Source: Hemicentrotus pulcherrimus (Eukaryota; Echinodermata; Echinoidea; Camarodonta; Strongylocentrotidae). Taken from it: a stretch of 64,000 bases of DNA. A program made the position numbers and the translations under genes. The stretch is from positions 5,353 to 69,352 of the forward strand of contig BEXV01001750.1 of NCBI GenBank assembly GCA_003118195.1. Reading direction: 5' to 3'. The notes beneath the pieces are model-generated. The model saw nothing but the letters and a program-made list of their open reading frames with translations. It had not been told where the DNA came from and did no database searches. The stretch's first letter is position 1; the number at the start of each line of letters is the position of its first letter. This document shows, one piece after another, positions 1-19,589 of this stretch.

Positions 1-1340
1 CCTATGCAGTCTACGTGCATTGCGCGACCATGAAAATTGGTCAATGATTTTATGAAAAAAATTGAAATTCAAACCTTTGGGGCTTGTGATCCCGAAGGTC
101 AAACTCAATAAATGAGATGTCATATGAAAGAGCAAGTTTTTCTCCATATTCCCCATAGGGACGCACACCCGAAATTCTAAAAATATCGTGGACAAAACAG
201 CGATTGAAATATTGTTTGCATCCTAGCGCCAAAAGCTGCGCCCATGCGGCTTAAGTAGGGCTAAACGTCAGGAAAATACGTATGCACTTTTTTTTCGCTG
301 GCCCCAAGAGATCATTTGCCCCAACAGTTTAAAAATACCCTTCCCCATATTTATTGGATCAGCTAATTAAGGAGGCGTGAGCTCCGCTCAATCCAAACCA
401 TGGTTACATCGCACAACATTTGCGCGGGCGAACGATACAGTGAGTGAAAGTATGGGAAGCTGTCGAACACAAAAACCTGGAAGTGAATACACGTTATAGT
501 CCATGGCAATATCGCGTAGACAACGTGCACGCTGTCTCCGCTATATTGCCATTGACTATAACGTGTATTCACTTCCGGGTTCGATTGTGCGAGATTGCTT
601 CCCATACCTAGTCGATGCGGAGACAGCGTGGCTCAAGCTACAAGTTGTGCATGACATGCGTACGCTATGCATACGCTTGCATATCGCGCGATACAGCTTT
701 TTGGCTAAATTTAGCAAAACAACATAACTCTGCGGTTACGTCTTTTTCGTCGATTCTGACCAAATCGATATGAATATTCCAGCTTTTTTGGAGGGGCTGT
801 ATCTTTTGATAGAAACATCGATGAGACTTGAAATTTGAAATGTAGTATTCTGATTACATTTTTAATTCAAATATCAAACTAAAATGGTGAAAAACGATCC
901 CAAATTGAAAATTGAAAAATCGTTCAGACACCCTATTTGTAGGACGCAATATGTCCACGTTTATGAGGATAACCTTTTTTTTTTATGCGGACGATCCTCA
1001 TTCTCGGATCAGTGCCCGTACTGATGTTGTGAGGAAGCGTGTGCATATGTATGTACATTGAATAAGTGGTAACTTTTACTCAAAAGAGTCCACAAACAAT
1101 ATACAAAATATGAACCTGTAAAGAAATCAAAACACACACAAATCAACTTGTTACATACAAAGACACAGTCAGTGTCGGTCACTGAATTGCAATGAAAACT
1201 AACGGTAGACTATATCAACCTCAAAAACAGAATTTTCCTGCCAAAAATGGAAAATAAAAAATTAAGAAGTACAAGGATAAAAGAATCAAATCTGATTGCA
1301 AGAGCATTAATGAATGTGTACTTCATGCAGGTTAAGTCAT
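1..1340. other. CpG-containing repeat-like stretch, no gene seen
   Basis: Apart from the hairpin at 453-606, this part has more CpG than the rest of the window up to about 950, with repeat-like text. No coding exon was recognised. The open frames over the hairpin are by-products of the palindrome. Confidence 0.4.
453..606. repeat. Long hairpin (foldback element)
   Basis: Positions 479-512 and 543-576 are inverted repeats, 33 of 34 bases matching, around a 30-base loop. Outer, weaker arms extend to gtatgggaagc (about 453) and gcttcccatac (about 607). The loop's cacgctgtctccgc is also inverted at about 616-629. It probably belongs to a larger CpG-rich repeat covering much of 1-720. Confidence 0.75.
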
Positions 1341-1345
1341 AGGTG

Positions 1346-1471
1346 CCCGTTATTCAAAACTGTCATAAGTCATAAGTTTTTGGACATCCCATTGAAGCGT
1401 GTGATATAAAATTAACACACGTTTTTATGGGATGTCCATTAACTTGGAATTATGAGTTTTTAGTAACAGGC
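1346..1471. repeat. Small foldback MITE
   Basis: Inverted arms: ggacatcccat at 1382-1392 pairs with atgggatgtcc, and the ends gcccgttattcaaaac and gtttttagtaacaggc are imperfect inverted copies. About 125 bp in all. No target-site duplication could be assigned with confidence. Confidence 0.65.
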
Positions 1472-1793
1472 CCCCAGGAGGATAATGAATAAGACTGGTG
1501 CAGTCCATTATCCGGTTCACTGTGACCAAGGAGATACCATTGCACAAGCTTCATAACATAAATTATATGTTTTATATAACAGGTCTGGATTGTGAATATA
1601 AAGTAAAAAATAAAGAAGAAATTCAATAAAAAAGCCAAGAATCACACAGTCATGAAGGCAACCATTTCCTTATTGGAATGATGTCTTCTGAATACAAACA
1701 TAATGCATGTCTTGATGTTTGCATCATTGTCCTTGCCACATGCAAGTAAATTTATTGCATTATAATTATGAACTTGCTAGAGGCACACACATA

Positions 1794-2718
1794 TAGGGAC
1801 ACAGATTTTCTGTAATCATGGAAAACGGACGGAATTCACGGAAATGACCATTTGAAAAGGAAAACGCAATTTCGAACGAAAAATCGCGGAAAACCCCTTT
1901 TACCTCAAAACTTTTCATTTTTCAAGAAGAAAAAACGTAAAACTTACACTATTTTTGTGATTCGGGCCTAAAATCATGGTTAATAATTCTGAATATTTAG
2001 CGATATTCGTCTTAGGAGACAGGGCGCTGCCATTTTGTTTCGCTGGACCAATAGAGATTGTTAGGGGCACTGGGCGTGTGCGCCTAGTACTTGAAATTAG
2101 ATGCTAGTACTACGTAGACGTATTACGTAGACGTAATACTAGGCACACACACGCCAGTAGCAGGCGCTAAGTGCGGCAATATTGTAAACACGCTGTTGTA
2201 CAGTTTGAAAAAGGGCTGGCATGTGCGCCTAAAATCGATCGATCGCGGATCGCTGACATGACAGCCAAGACTGAAATGTTTTCGTCGACGTCGGTACTAC
2301 TTTATCGTTCCGTCAGGAATATGTCGTGTTCTGACACATTCTGCTAACTTTAGTCTGCTTGTCTAAGTTCTAATTTGAAGTTGGTAAATCTAAACATTTG
2401 ATAATTTTTTGTAGGGGTAGCCTAGACCCCTAGGGGTCTATATTTTCACTAGTATTTTGCATCAAGTTTATCCAGTTCCGTCTGTATTTTTTGCAGTGGT
2501 TATCAGTGGCTTGTCAAAGGCAGCAGCTTTAATAGAACATTTGTACCCTACAAGTTCATGTTTTAATGAAAATTTTATGTAAATGGAATTTTTTTTTTTT
2601 TCATGTGTACAAATTCTATGGCAAAAAGGAATTTCCGTTTTTCAGCCCATCTAAAACGGAATTCCAGATTTTCTGAAATGGAAAAGGCCAATTTTTTAAA
2701 ACAGAAAATCAGGGTCCC
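1794..2718. mobile_element. Non-autonomous DNA transposon, hAT-like by TSD length
   Basis: The ends tagggacacagattttctg and cagaaaatcagggtccc are inverted copies with few differences. The flanks cacacata (1786-1793) and aacacata (2719-2726) look like an 8-bp target duplication with one change. Inside are further inverted Ggaattc-rich arms and a small palindrome at about 2076-2147. No transposase frame. Confidence 0.6.
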
Positions 2719-2739
2719 AACACATACTCGCGCGAATCT

Positions 2740-4412
2740 TAGCCTTGTATTATCACTTTTTGATGGGAACTTTTTTTTAAAGGTGTGGTTACAAAGAATG
2801 AGGCACATTCATTTGGTGTCCAATTAGATTGCCTACAATCATGAACCCATTTTATGATAGGGTCTTTATGAGTAATTTTGTTGTTGAAAGTTATCAGTTT
2901 TCAACAAAAATTGGAAGAATTGTGTGGTACATTTCTGCGAGTCTGCGAGTAAGTCATACTTACATAACATTCATATTCTATATTTTCTGACAAGTAAGGG
3001 CTTAAGCATTATAGCAAGATGTACATGTACATTGTATTAACTCTTACTACATGTACATCTTCATAAAATTTACCTTTGATGATGAAAGCTAGTCAGAGGC
3101 TTGCATGGTATAGCAAGAAATGGCCTTTGGTAGATTCCATTCACACAAATACTATCATAATGTACATGTACATGTCCATTATTGGTGAATTTACTGAATT
3201 AAATTTAATTGAAAATCGTCACTACTCACTAAGGTTTCTTGGAAGATAAAAGAAATATTCATAATTTTTACACACTACAGCTGTAGCAAACATGTCAGCT
3301 TGTTAAAAATATGTAAGTGTGAGAAGAAAAAACAAAAGGTTACATCTGCAGATCGGGAGAGAAAATCTGATGATTTAAAACAAAAAAAAACCTTCCTCCA
3401 ATAATTGCACAATTTTAAGCACTCTTATACCCCAAATCACTCATACCTACATGTATGTGAATTCTATCATTTGAAGTTGTTGTATTCCATTTTCAAAGCT
3501 ATTTCCATGCAGTTAAATGTCTTATTAAAAAATGATCAGGGAAAAAAGGCTGAAAATTTTCAAATTATGGGCTAGACCATGTTCGTTGATATTAAGTGCC
3601 ATTTTGGATTACAATGACAGGAAAAAAAATTGTGTGCCCACATTATAATCCCGTTTTCCCCATGTTGTCCATATTTTACACACAAAGATTGATTAGATAT
3701 TACAAGAAACAAACAAATTTAAACATAAATTATTCCCAACCTATTAGAACCTGAACCATGAAGCTCTACTCGTATATTATACATGTACGATTAATGTATA
3801 ATTTGGGACAGATTTTAAGTAAACATCTGTTTGAAAAGTGACCCATTTGAGCCAAAATTGTAAACAAATATTTATTACCAAAACAATAAAATCTTAGGCA
3901 AGAACAAGGAATACAACTTTCTTTCTTTCATTCTTTCTAATTCAATGAATGGAGAACTAAATTTCTTTTCCCAAAACAAGATTTTTTATAATTTTTGTGT
4001 ATCTTTATTTGTGGCCATTTGGTCACCCAATAAATCAAATAAATGGTTTAGCTCGCAGTTTATATTAATGCTACTTTTTTCGAATTTGAGGCTTCATGTA
4101 CAGGACAATGATAGCGTCCGTTCACATTATCCAGAACTTTACATTTCATGTATGATGGATACATTCTTTTGAATGGCAAATTTCAGGCTTTAATGGCCCT
4201 CAAACATTTTGTGCTATCTCAACAAAATTTACCCATCACTTCCTCCCTGCTCCTGTTGTGAATGTCATCTCACAGGTATGAGTTTGTGATACCAAAATGA
4301 TTACATGTAGGACTATACTTTATTTCTAAAAATTGTCAAACTGAACTTAAAGATTTAAACAAAAAACAAAGAAAGACATGCATTCACACAATTTTTCACA
4401 TAATTTACGAGT
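2740..4412. other. Non-coding sequence upstream of or within the RAB1 first intron
   Basis: AT-rich sequence with short runs of alternating acatgtacatgt. No exon, RNA gene or clear repeat was recognised. It may be promoter-distal sequence or the first intron of RAB1. Confidence 0.4.
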
Positions 4413-4416
4413 TTAA

Positions 4417-4811
4417 AGGTAAAGACCAGTATTGGAAACGCCCCAATTTAAAAAATGGAATGGAAGCTCTTATTACCAATCGTGTGAAGGAGTATATTTT
4501 AACAGATACATGATGATAACAATTTTGCTGGAAAACCGTCTACTAATTGATATATTTGGTAAATTACTTTATCTATTGGTGTGTGAGAGATAAACGCATG
4601 TGTCATGCACGTGTGCGTAGTCCCATATACATCTTTCTCTGAACAGTGCTTGTAACTTTACGAAGACTGGGCCAAATTTCTTATCATTTTGATGATTCCA
4701 GAACCTTGCAGTACACACCAATACTTATATGCTAAATGATCAACCTTTTCTGATGGATTCCACAATGTTTCTTTCACAATGCAATCGCATGACCATAACT
4801 GGTCTTTATCT
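4417..4811. mobile_element. TTAA-flanked MITE, copy 1
   Basis: TTAA at 4413-4416 and 4812-4815 flanks the ends aggtaaagaccagt and actggtctttatct, which are inverted with one mismatch. Length 395 bp. The right half (from about 4618) closely matches 19404-19585. The TTAA target is typical of piggyBac-type transposition; the family assignment is inference. Confidence 0.75.
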
Positions 4812-5256
4812 TTAATGAAACGTACATGTAATACCTTATAGATTTTGCAAATTTGGAAAGGACGAAATGTAAAAAGGACTCTTATTATGAGGATAATCAA
4901 TTGTATTCTACATGTTTGAACCTGTAAAGGTTTGCGATTCCATACATGCTTGGGAATGTGTTGATGCTACATGTACATGCTGGTATGTGTATTGGCTTCA
5001 TGGTTGGTTGGAACTCACTGAGGTGAACAAGCTGTATTTTATTTGGAAACCTGTGACTCACACGGTCGGGATAAATTAAGCATCCTACATACATGGACAT
5101 GTATGCATCTTACATTTCAATAGAAAAGATGGTATCCTCTCAATATCAATTTAAGCACTATCAAAATGTAAAGGGATGGTTCAAAAAGTTACATACCGGT
5201 ATGTGCCACATATAGAATATACTGAAATATTCACATTGTTGCATGTAGATAACCTA

Positions 5257-5703
5257 CAGCCTTTTCACACACAGCTAAAATTCATCGTATCTAGTGATGA
5301 TTAGAATCATCGTAAAAATTTAGTCATGATTATAGACAAAATTTCCCAGTGTGAACATCGGTTATACGATGTTGGGATAGATACGAAGACGCGATCTATA
5401 CGCCCCTAAAAGCAGGCTACAGATACGAAGTTCGTATCTAGAGAGCTTGACATTTTGTGTGTGAAAGGAAATTCGTGTTTAAACATGATTAAACTGGATG
5501 GAGCGTGCGCTTTGATTGACGTGACATGACCTTCAATGCGCAATGGCACTACTGCGCATTTTACGAGCAGTAGTTAATCACGAAACGATTAAAGATCGCA
5601 CCGAAATTTCTGTGTGTGAAAAGCTCGTGATTAGTTTAAACACGTTCGAAACACGTTTAAACTAGTCATGTTTAAAGAATTTTAGCTGTGTGTGAAAAGG
5701 CTG
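5257..5703. mobile_element. MITE with 27-bp terminal inverted repeats
   Basis: The terminal inverted repeats begin cagccttttcacacacagct and match over 27 bases at both ends. CTA occurs on both flanks (5254-5256, 5704-5706), consistent with a 3-bp target duplication. The motif gtgtgtgaaa recurs inside at about 5457 and 5610, and 5610-5670 carries more inverted copies (aaacacgttcgaaacacgttt). Confidence 0.85.
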
Positions 5704-5706
5704 CTA

Positions 5707-6466
5707 GCCATTCTTGTACTAGAAGTACAATGTACAATTGTACTGTACATGTACCATCATCTCTGTGTTCAATTATAAAAGTGAGGTCAAAATCATCATG
5801 GAATAGTAGGCCTCTATGTGATTGTTTCAAGATCTGACTCACATAAAATATGCTGATTTAAATCTGCATGAACAGAATGTATTAGCCCTAGTTCATGTTG
5901 TGCAGTATTTTGCTTTCATTAAATTCAGTTACAATTAATATACTACACATGTATGCTGTGTCTGGTGTGTAGAATTTTTCTGTCATGTTATACACATACA
6001 TGTACAAGGTTTCATTTTGTTTATCCTGTGTGAGGAGATTGAATACATGTTAGGGGTCTAACCTAACATTGTTACATATGTTTAAACTTAAAACCAGAAC
6101 GGAAACGAGGATGATGTACGTGAAGTCAGCATCAATCTGGAGAACTTTACCCCTTGAACTGGGTATAAATATCAGGGTATTATGTGATTCAGATTATTGG
6201 CACATCTTTATATATTAATTGATATACTTCCTCTTTTCTGTCTCGCATGTACATGTTCAATGTATACACCAATGTACATGAAAGAGAAAATTTATTGCAA
6301 AACGCAATTTTGGATGTGACATTCTACATGTGTGTGGGTGCGTATGTGCTTTATTGTAGGATAGTGATAGTGTATTGTGGTTACATTATTTACAACAACA
6401 ATATGCAGAGACTTAACAGTGATGTACACTCATTATTTATTTTTTCTTTTTCACTTTTACTTGCAG
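5707..6466. other. RAB1 intron or upstream sequence
   Basis: No exon is convincing. An ATGGAATA|gtaggc at 5798-5806 could give Met-Glu-Tyr in the right phase for the P-loop exon, but the donor is weak and the RAB1 N-terminus (STMNPEY) is absent. The acceptor tract is at 6440-6466. Confidence 0.35.
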
Positions 6467-14636
<8,170 letters not shown>

Positions 14637-17600
14637 TAAATCTCGCAGTATTTTATTTTTTCTTTTAAATTAGCTTATAACACAGGTTATAATTATTTTG
14701 TGCCCTCTTGGGGCAGGCAGTAATAATGATTAAAATCCTGATAGATTTAATATCTTACCAATTCATTTTTTGTTTTTTATTCTGTTATTTTTTATTATAC
14801 TAATTCTTTTGTTGACAGAATCCTAGGATTGATTCAATTGGCACATTTCAAATATTTGCTTTACCCAGGCTACACTTCTCTGTCAAGGGATGCATGAGTA
14901 TGTGTTTTCTATAAATGCAAGTGCTAGCATTGGCAGAAAATCGAGTCATATCAAGGCATATATATATACCATCTTATGTCATGAATAGAATCTTGGAGTA
15001 TGCAGCCAGGTATGATCGATTACCAAGGGGGAACATAGTAAACTAAACGGAAAGTCACCATCGCTTAGATGAAAAATTTGAGCAAATAAATGCACATTGC
15101 GTGTTCTTACATAGTAGACATGCATCTTGCATTGTTCTTGTAAAGACCAGCCTCTGATCTTTGTTTCCTGAAAGATATCCTTGGTTCCTCCAAAGAACTG
15201 TTCCAGATTTGTGTTTGGAAAGTCGATTCGCTTTCTTATTATGATGGTTGATATCAGTTTTGCCTCCATGGGTGTTTGATATCATCCCCTATGGGTTGCC
15301 CAAGTAAATCATTTGTAGTCTCGTGACAACTTAGTAACAGTTTCATGTGCCAGAAACTGGGTGGTCTGCTCTTTCTCTGCTTTTAAAGAAAAATGGGCCC
15401 CATGATGTATTAGAAAATACACTAAAGAAAAAAATATACATGTGTTGTAAATGTAATTATGATGAACTGTGGATGCTACAAAAAAAACAGACACCTAGAC
15501 TTGTGCACACCAGCATATTTGTATAAATACACTTTATTATATATATACTTATACCAGTAATTAATTATCAATCATTGCTTTTTTGTTCATCTTTTTAGTC
15601 TTTGCTTCAATGACATATTTTGGATATATTTGTACCATTCCATGATGAAGATAATATTTGTTGTTTTTTGGAAGCATGTGGCCTAACTCTGTTTCTTCTT
15701 CTAATTATATTCTCTCTGTCTTATTTGTTTGAATTGCTAGTTGATATAGAGTTAACTTGTACCAGTATTGGTCATATTTTAGTCTAGGGTGACATCTACA
15801 TTGTAATTTTAAAACCAGATTAACATTGCAAATGATTTAGGGGGGACTTGTCTAATGACTTGAATATCTGTTTCTGCTCCTCGGGCAGTGTTTAACCCAT
15901 TGAAGAAAGATAACAGAAAAATAGCTGCAGAAATCATAAGGTGAGACCCATTAAACATGAGCGTCATCTTGAAATAGTATTTCAATGGGTCAAATTAGTG
16001 TGAAGGATGCTTTATACTGTGGCTGTGTAGCCCTTGGTTGGTAAGGATTGTAAACAACTGTCGCACAGATCACGCAGTGGTTAGTAGATAAATGCTGTAA
16101 TCTTCACAGGGCAACTTTATGAGTTCTTCAGTTTAGAGCATGAATTGAAATAGTGAAATTAAAAAATAGTTATCCTCCATGCTTCACAAATTTGGTTAAT
16201 GTAATGTACACATCATTTCATGTGTATGTGTTTATGTTAAAGGGACTATTTGTACTTTCTGTAGGCCACTGTGATTAGGTTTGCTAACCCGAGTCAAATG
16301 CATTATTGATTTTGTGTTTTGAGAATGTACAGATTATGCTCAAAGACCAAAACTGTTTCAAAGCCAACACATATTTATATCAAAAAGCAGTCGGTCTTCA
16401 TTATCTTTCCTTCTGTATCGCAACAAGAGTCAAAATTAAATAGATTATAGAATATTTCACATTGTATTGTGCTATGTTTTCCAAGTTCACACTGTACAGA
16501 TGATTGAATGAGATGCTTTATACAAGGTTGTGTATGAATGGAAGGATAGATATGCCAAGTGATTTTAATTTATCAGTAAAGAGTAGATTTATATTTGTAT
16601 CTCTCTTTGTTCTTTTTTAAAGATAGAATTATTGCTTCTTTTTTTTGTCTGTCTATGTGGAAGTCCTTTTTTCTTCTTCTTCTTCTTCATGGATAAGCAG
16701 AGGAATTTGATACTTAACCGTTAGACAGCTTGTTACATATGGGTGAAGGACGTGTAATCTGTCTGTCTGTGGATATAACATACTTGCTTTATCTTCTGTG
16801 TGTTGAACTATTTAATATAGCTGACAAGCTGTTATCTCAGAATATTACAATTAGAACACAGTCTGCATTAAAGCATGCGCAGTAATATTTGCTTATAAAT
16901 CTGAGAAAGCTACTGGTCTGATGGGGTCGTTTCAACTTCTGGGTTTCCATTTTAAGAAGAGTCACATGGATGTATGCAGAAAAAGGTACTCTGTCCCAAA
17001 TGCAACCCCAAAATTTTCCTTGTTTATTGTTGGGAGGGACTATTTGCATGTCCACAAGGGCTATTTCAATGGTAAGTTTCAATCTACCCCAAGACCTTGT
17101 GTATGAATGTTGCCTAAATGTCAAAAGCATTGGTGACAAATGTTTGTTGACTCTTTCCTACGATCCATGTCCATTTGTCACATGCTCTTGATCAACTAAT
17201 TCAGTTAATTTCCAATTCTGTTTCCTTACTCACCATTAATCATTCAGATGGATGCCCTTAATAAGATGTACAGAGATGTGAAAACTAACCAATGTGGGCT
17301 TCCAAGTCTCTGATATTGGCAGCTATGCTTGAAGTATATAATTCCTGGTTAATCCGTTCATTTGTCCCCTTCTTGTACTCTTTTTACCAATAAGTTTGAA
17401 TTTAGAAATATGTGACACACCTTTCTTCTTGATTACCAAGCGATTATGAGGGGGGGGGGGAGGGGAGTTGGCATGGTAAATTACAAACATTGTATAATTC
17501 TTAAGAACTTTCCTTTTACATTTGAAGGATCCCCTAAAATACTACATATGGTTTGACCACTTTAAACAAAACAAAATCATCTTTTGGTGTTGAGCTGGGA

Positions 17601-19270
17601 AAACAGAAAAAATATTGGTGTGTGTAATTGTTTCGAAATCACATGTACGGTATATTATGAGGACATGATGTTCTGGTGTACTTACAGTTAGATAAATTCA
17701 ATGGATTTTAAAATCTTCTTTATGATTATAGGAAAAACACTTCGATGTGATGCAATAGTCACCAGTAGTTGATATAGTGTGGGGCAGCTGACTCCTTCAC
17801 TGAAAAAGAAAAACACAATAAGGAGCTTTTTTTTAGCAAGTTTAGAATTCATATCCATACAAATGATTATCTTCCTTTTTTGTTTGTCATCCCCAATCGA
17901 CTCTGTAAGCCCCAAGAAAGTGATACAAGTTGTATACGTGCAGAATGTATTTGTGTACAATAACCGCTTTTATCACATGACTTTCCTACAATATATACTG
18001 TTAATATATATAACATGATATAGATGATTATTTACTGCATTTGTGTAATAGTAGTCATAGTTTATATTCCATAATTTGCCACAAATTGTGATGATACATG
18101 TAGATTTCTGGACATAGATTTTCTTGTCTTTTTTAAAGCTATGATTTCCCTGAATACACTTAACGTAGAAAGCATTCTTGTATGAGCGTTTGATAGGGAT
18201 ACGTGTATTTAATAGGTAACCTGTTTTTTTGTTGGTTCAGTACAGCTATGTGTGGACAAGTCGGTCACATCATCACCATGCGTGCACCAGAATTGCTGGC
18301 TTTTAGTTTTATTCTGTGTGTTAATGGATTTGTATAGAAAGAGAGATAAAGAGTACAGAGTCACAGGAACTTTCCAGAATTATACCAAAATGTAGGATGA
18401 ATATATAGCTTATGAATTGAAAGTCAGCAATTCTGAGTAATGTGTACTGACAAGTGTGTTTTTGTTTTTCATCCGGGGAATTTTACTCTGGTGTTTGTTT
18501 TTTTTTTGTTGATTATTAACACTACTATGTCAATTATATCTGTACAGACTTGTTCTCTGCATTTGCATAAAAATTGTCAAAAATTGCTTCATTATGATGA
18601 ACATTTTTCCAGAAAAAAAATGTGTAGTGTACTGATTTATAATGTTATATGTATGTAAGGTCTCTTAATAACAGGTTTGGAAACTTTAAAATGAAGTGTT
18701 GGAGATAACAAAAATGGTAGATTTTTTGATGGAGAAGTAGTCACGTGACATCATCCATCCAGTACAAGCTGCTGATGTAATTATGGCTGTTTATTTCCAG
18801 GATAACAGAAATACAGGCAACACATGATGTGGCATCTCGATCAACAAGTCTGCTTATCTCTTACTGTTGAGTGGATGTGTGTTTTACAGTATGAATGCGC
18901 TATGATCAATAACTGAAAAAGTGCTGCATAAGCATAATGGTGATGAATAGTGTTTGTAGTTCAGATAATGATGACCAATTCAACTGCATGTTGAAAGCAG
19001 AAGTAAGAAACAAGAGACGAGCAAACAAAAAATATGAAAGAAATTGTACGATAACTGAATAATATTATGAACTTCTCTAGAAATTAAGAGTAATTTTACA
19101 ACTCCTATGGGGCATTGCAATCAATTGCAAATGAGAGCGAGGGGGAGAATAAAAGCTAGATCTAGTTAACGTAATAACCGTGAGTTAATTTTTAAAACTT
19201 TTATACTAACAAAATCCTAAGAAATCAAAGAGACTAGTGGGTCATTGCAAGAAAGTTGAGTTGAAATTAA
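14637..19270 (+). other. RAB1 3' UTR and intergenic sequence
   Basis: Downstream of the RAB1 stop, in convergent orientation with ENAH. A plausible poly(A) signal AATAAA lies at 15085-15090, followed by a GT-rich stretch (tgcgtgttct), but longer 3' UTRs cannot be excluded. Open frames at about 16.9-17.2 kb on both strands have no recognised similarity. A G run lies at about 17452-17466. Confidence 0.35.
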
Positions 19271-19585
19271 AGAGAAGGTTGAGTTCTGGGAAGAGGTGAA
19301 AAATAGTTTGTGACCTTTATCNNNNNNNNNNNNNNNNNNNNNNNNNNNNNNNNNNNNNNNNNNNNNNNNNNNNNNNNNNNNNNNNNNNNNNNNNNNNNNN
19401 NNNAGTCCCATATACATCTTTCTGTGTACAGTGTTTGTAACTTTACCAAATTTCTTATCATTTTGATGATTCCAGAACCTTGCAATACACACACATTCTT
19501 ATATGCTAGGTGATCAATCTTTTCTGGTCGATTCCACACCGTTTCTTTCACAATGCAATCGCATGACCAGAACTCAACTTCATCT
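19271..19585. mobile_element. TTAA-flanked MITE, copy 2, interrupted by an assembly gap
   Basis: TTAA at 19267-19270 and 19586-19589 flanks inverted ends agagaaggttgagttctgg and ccagaactcaacttcatct. The interior from 19404 closely matches copy 1 (4618-4800) in the same orientation, but the terminal bases differ from copy 1. An 82-base N gap covers 19322-19403. Confidence 0.72.
19322..19403. other. Assembly gap (82 N)
   Basis: Undetermined bases inside the second TTAA element. Open frames running through it are artefacts. Confidence 1.
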
Positions 19586-19589
19586 TTAA

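Noticed and set aside
564..600. gggttcgattg resembling a tRNA T-loop
   Set aside because: It lies in a hairpin repeat and no A box or cloverleaf could be drawn.
5798..5806. ATGGAATA|gt as a minimal RAB1 first coding exon
   Set aside because: The phase fits, but the donor GTAGGC is weak and it lacks the conserved residues before the tyrosine. The true exon is more likely outside the window.
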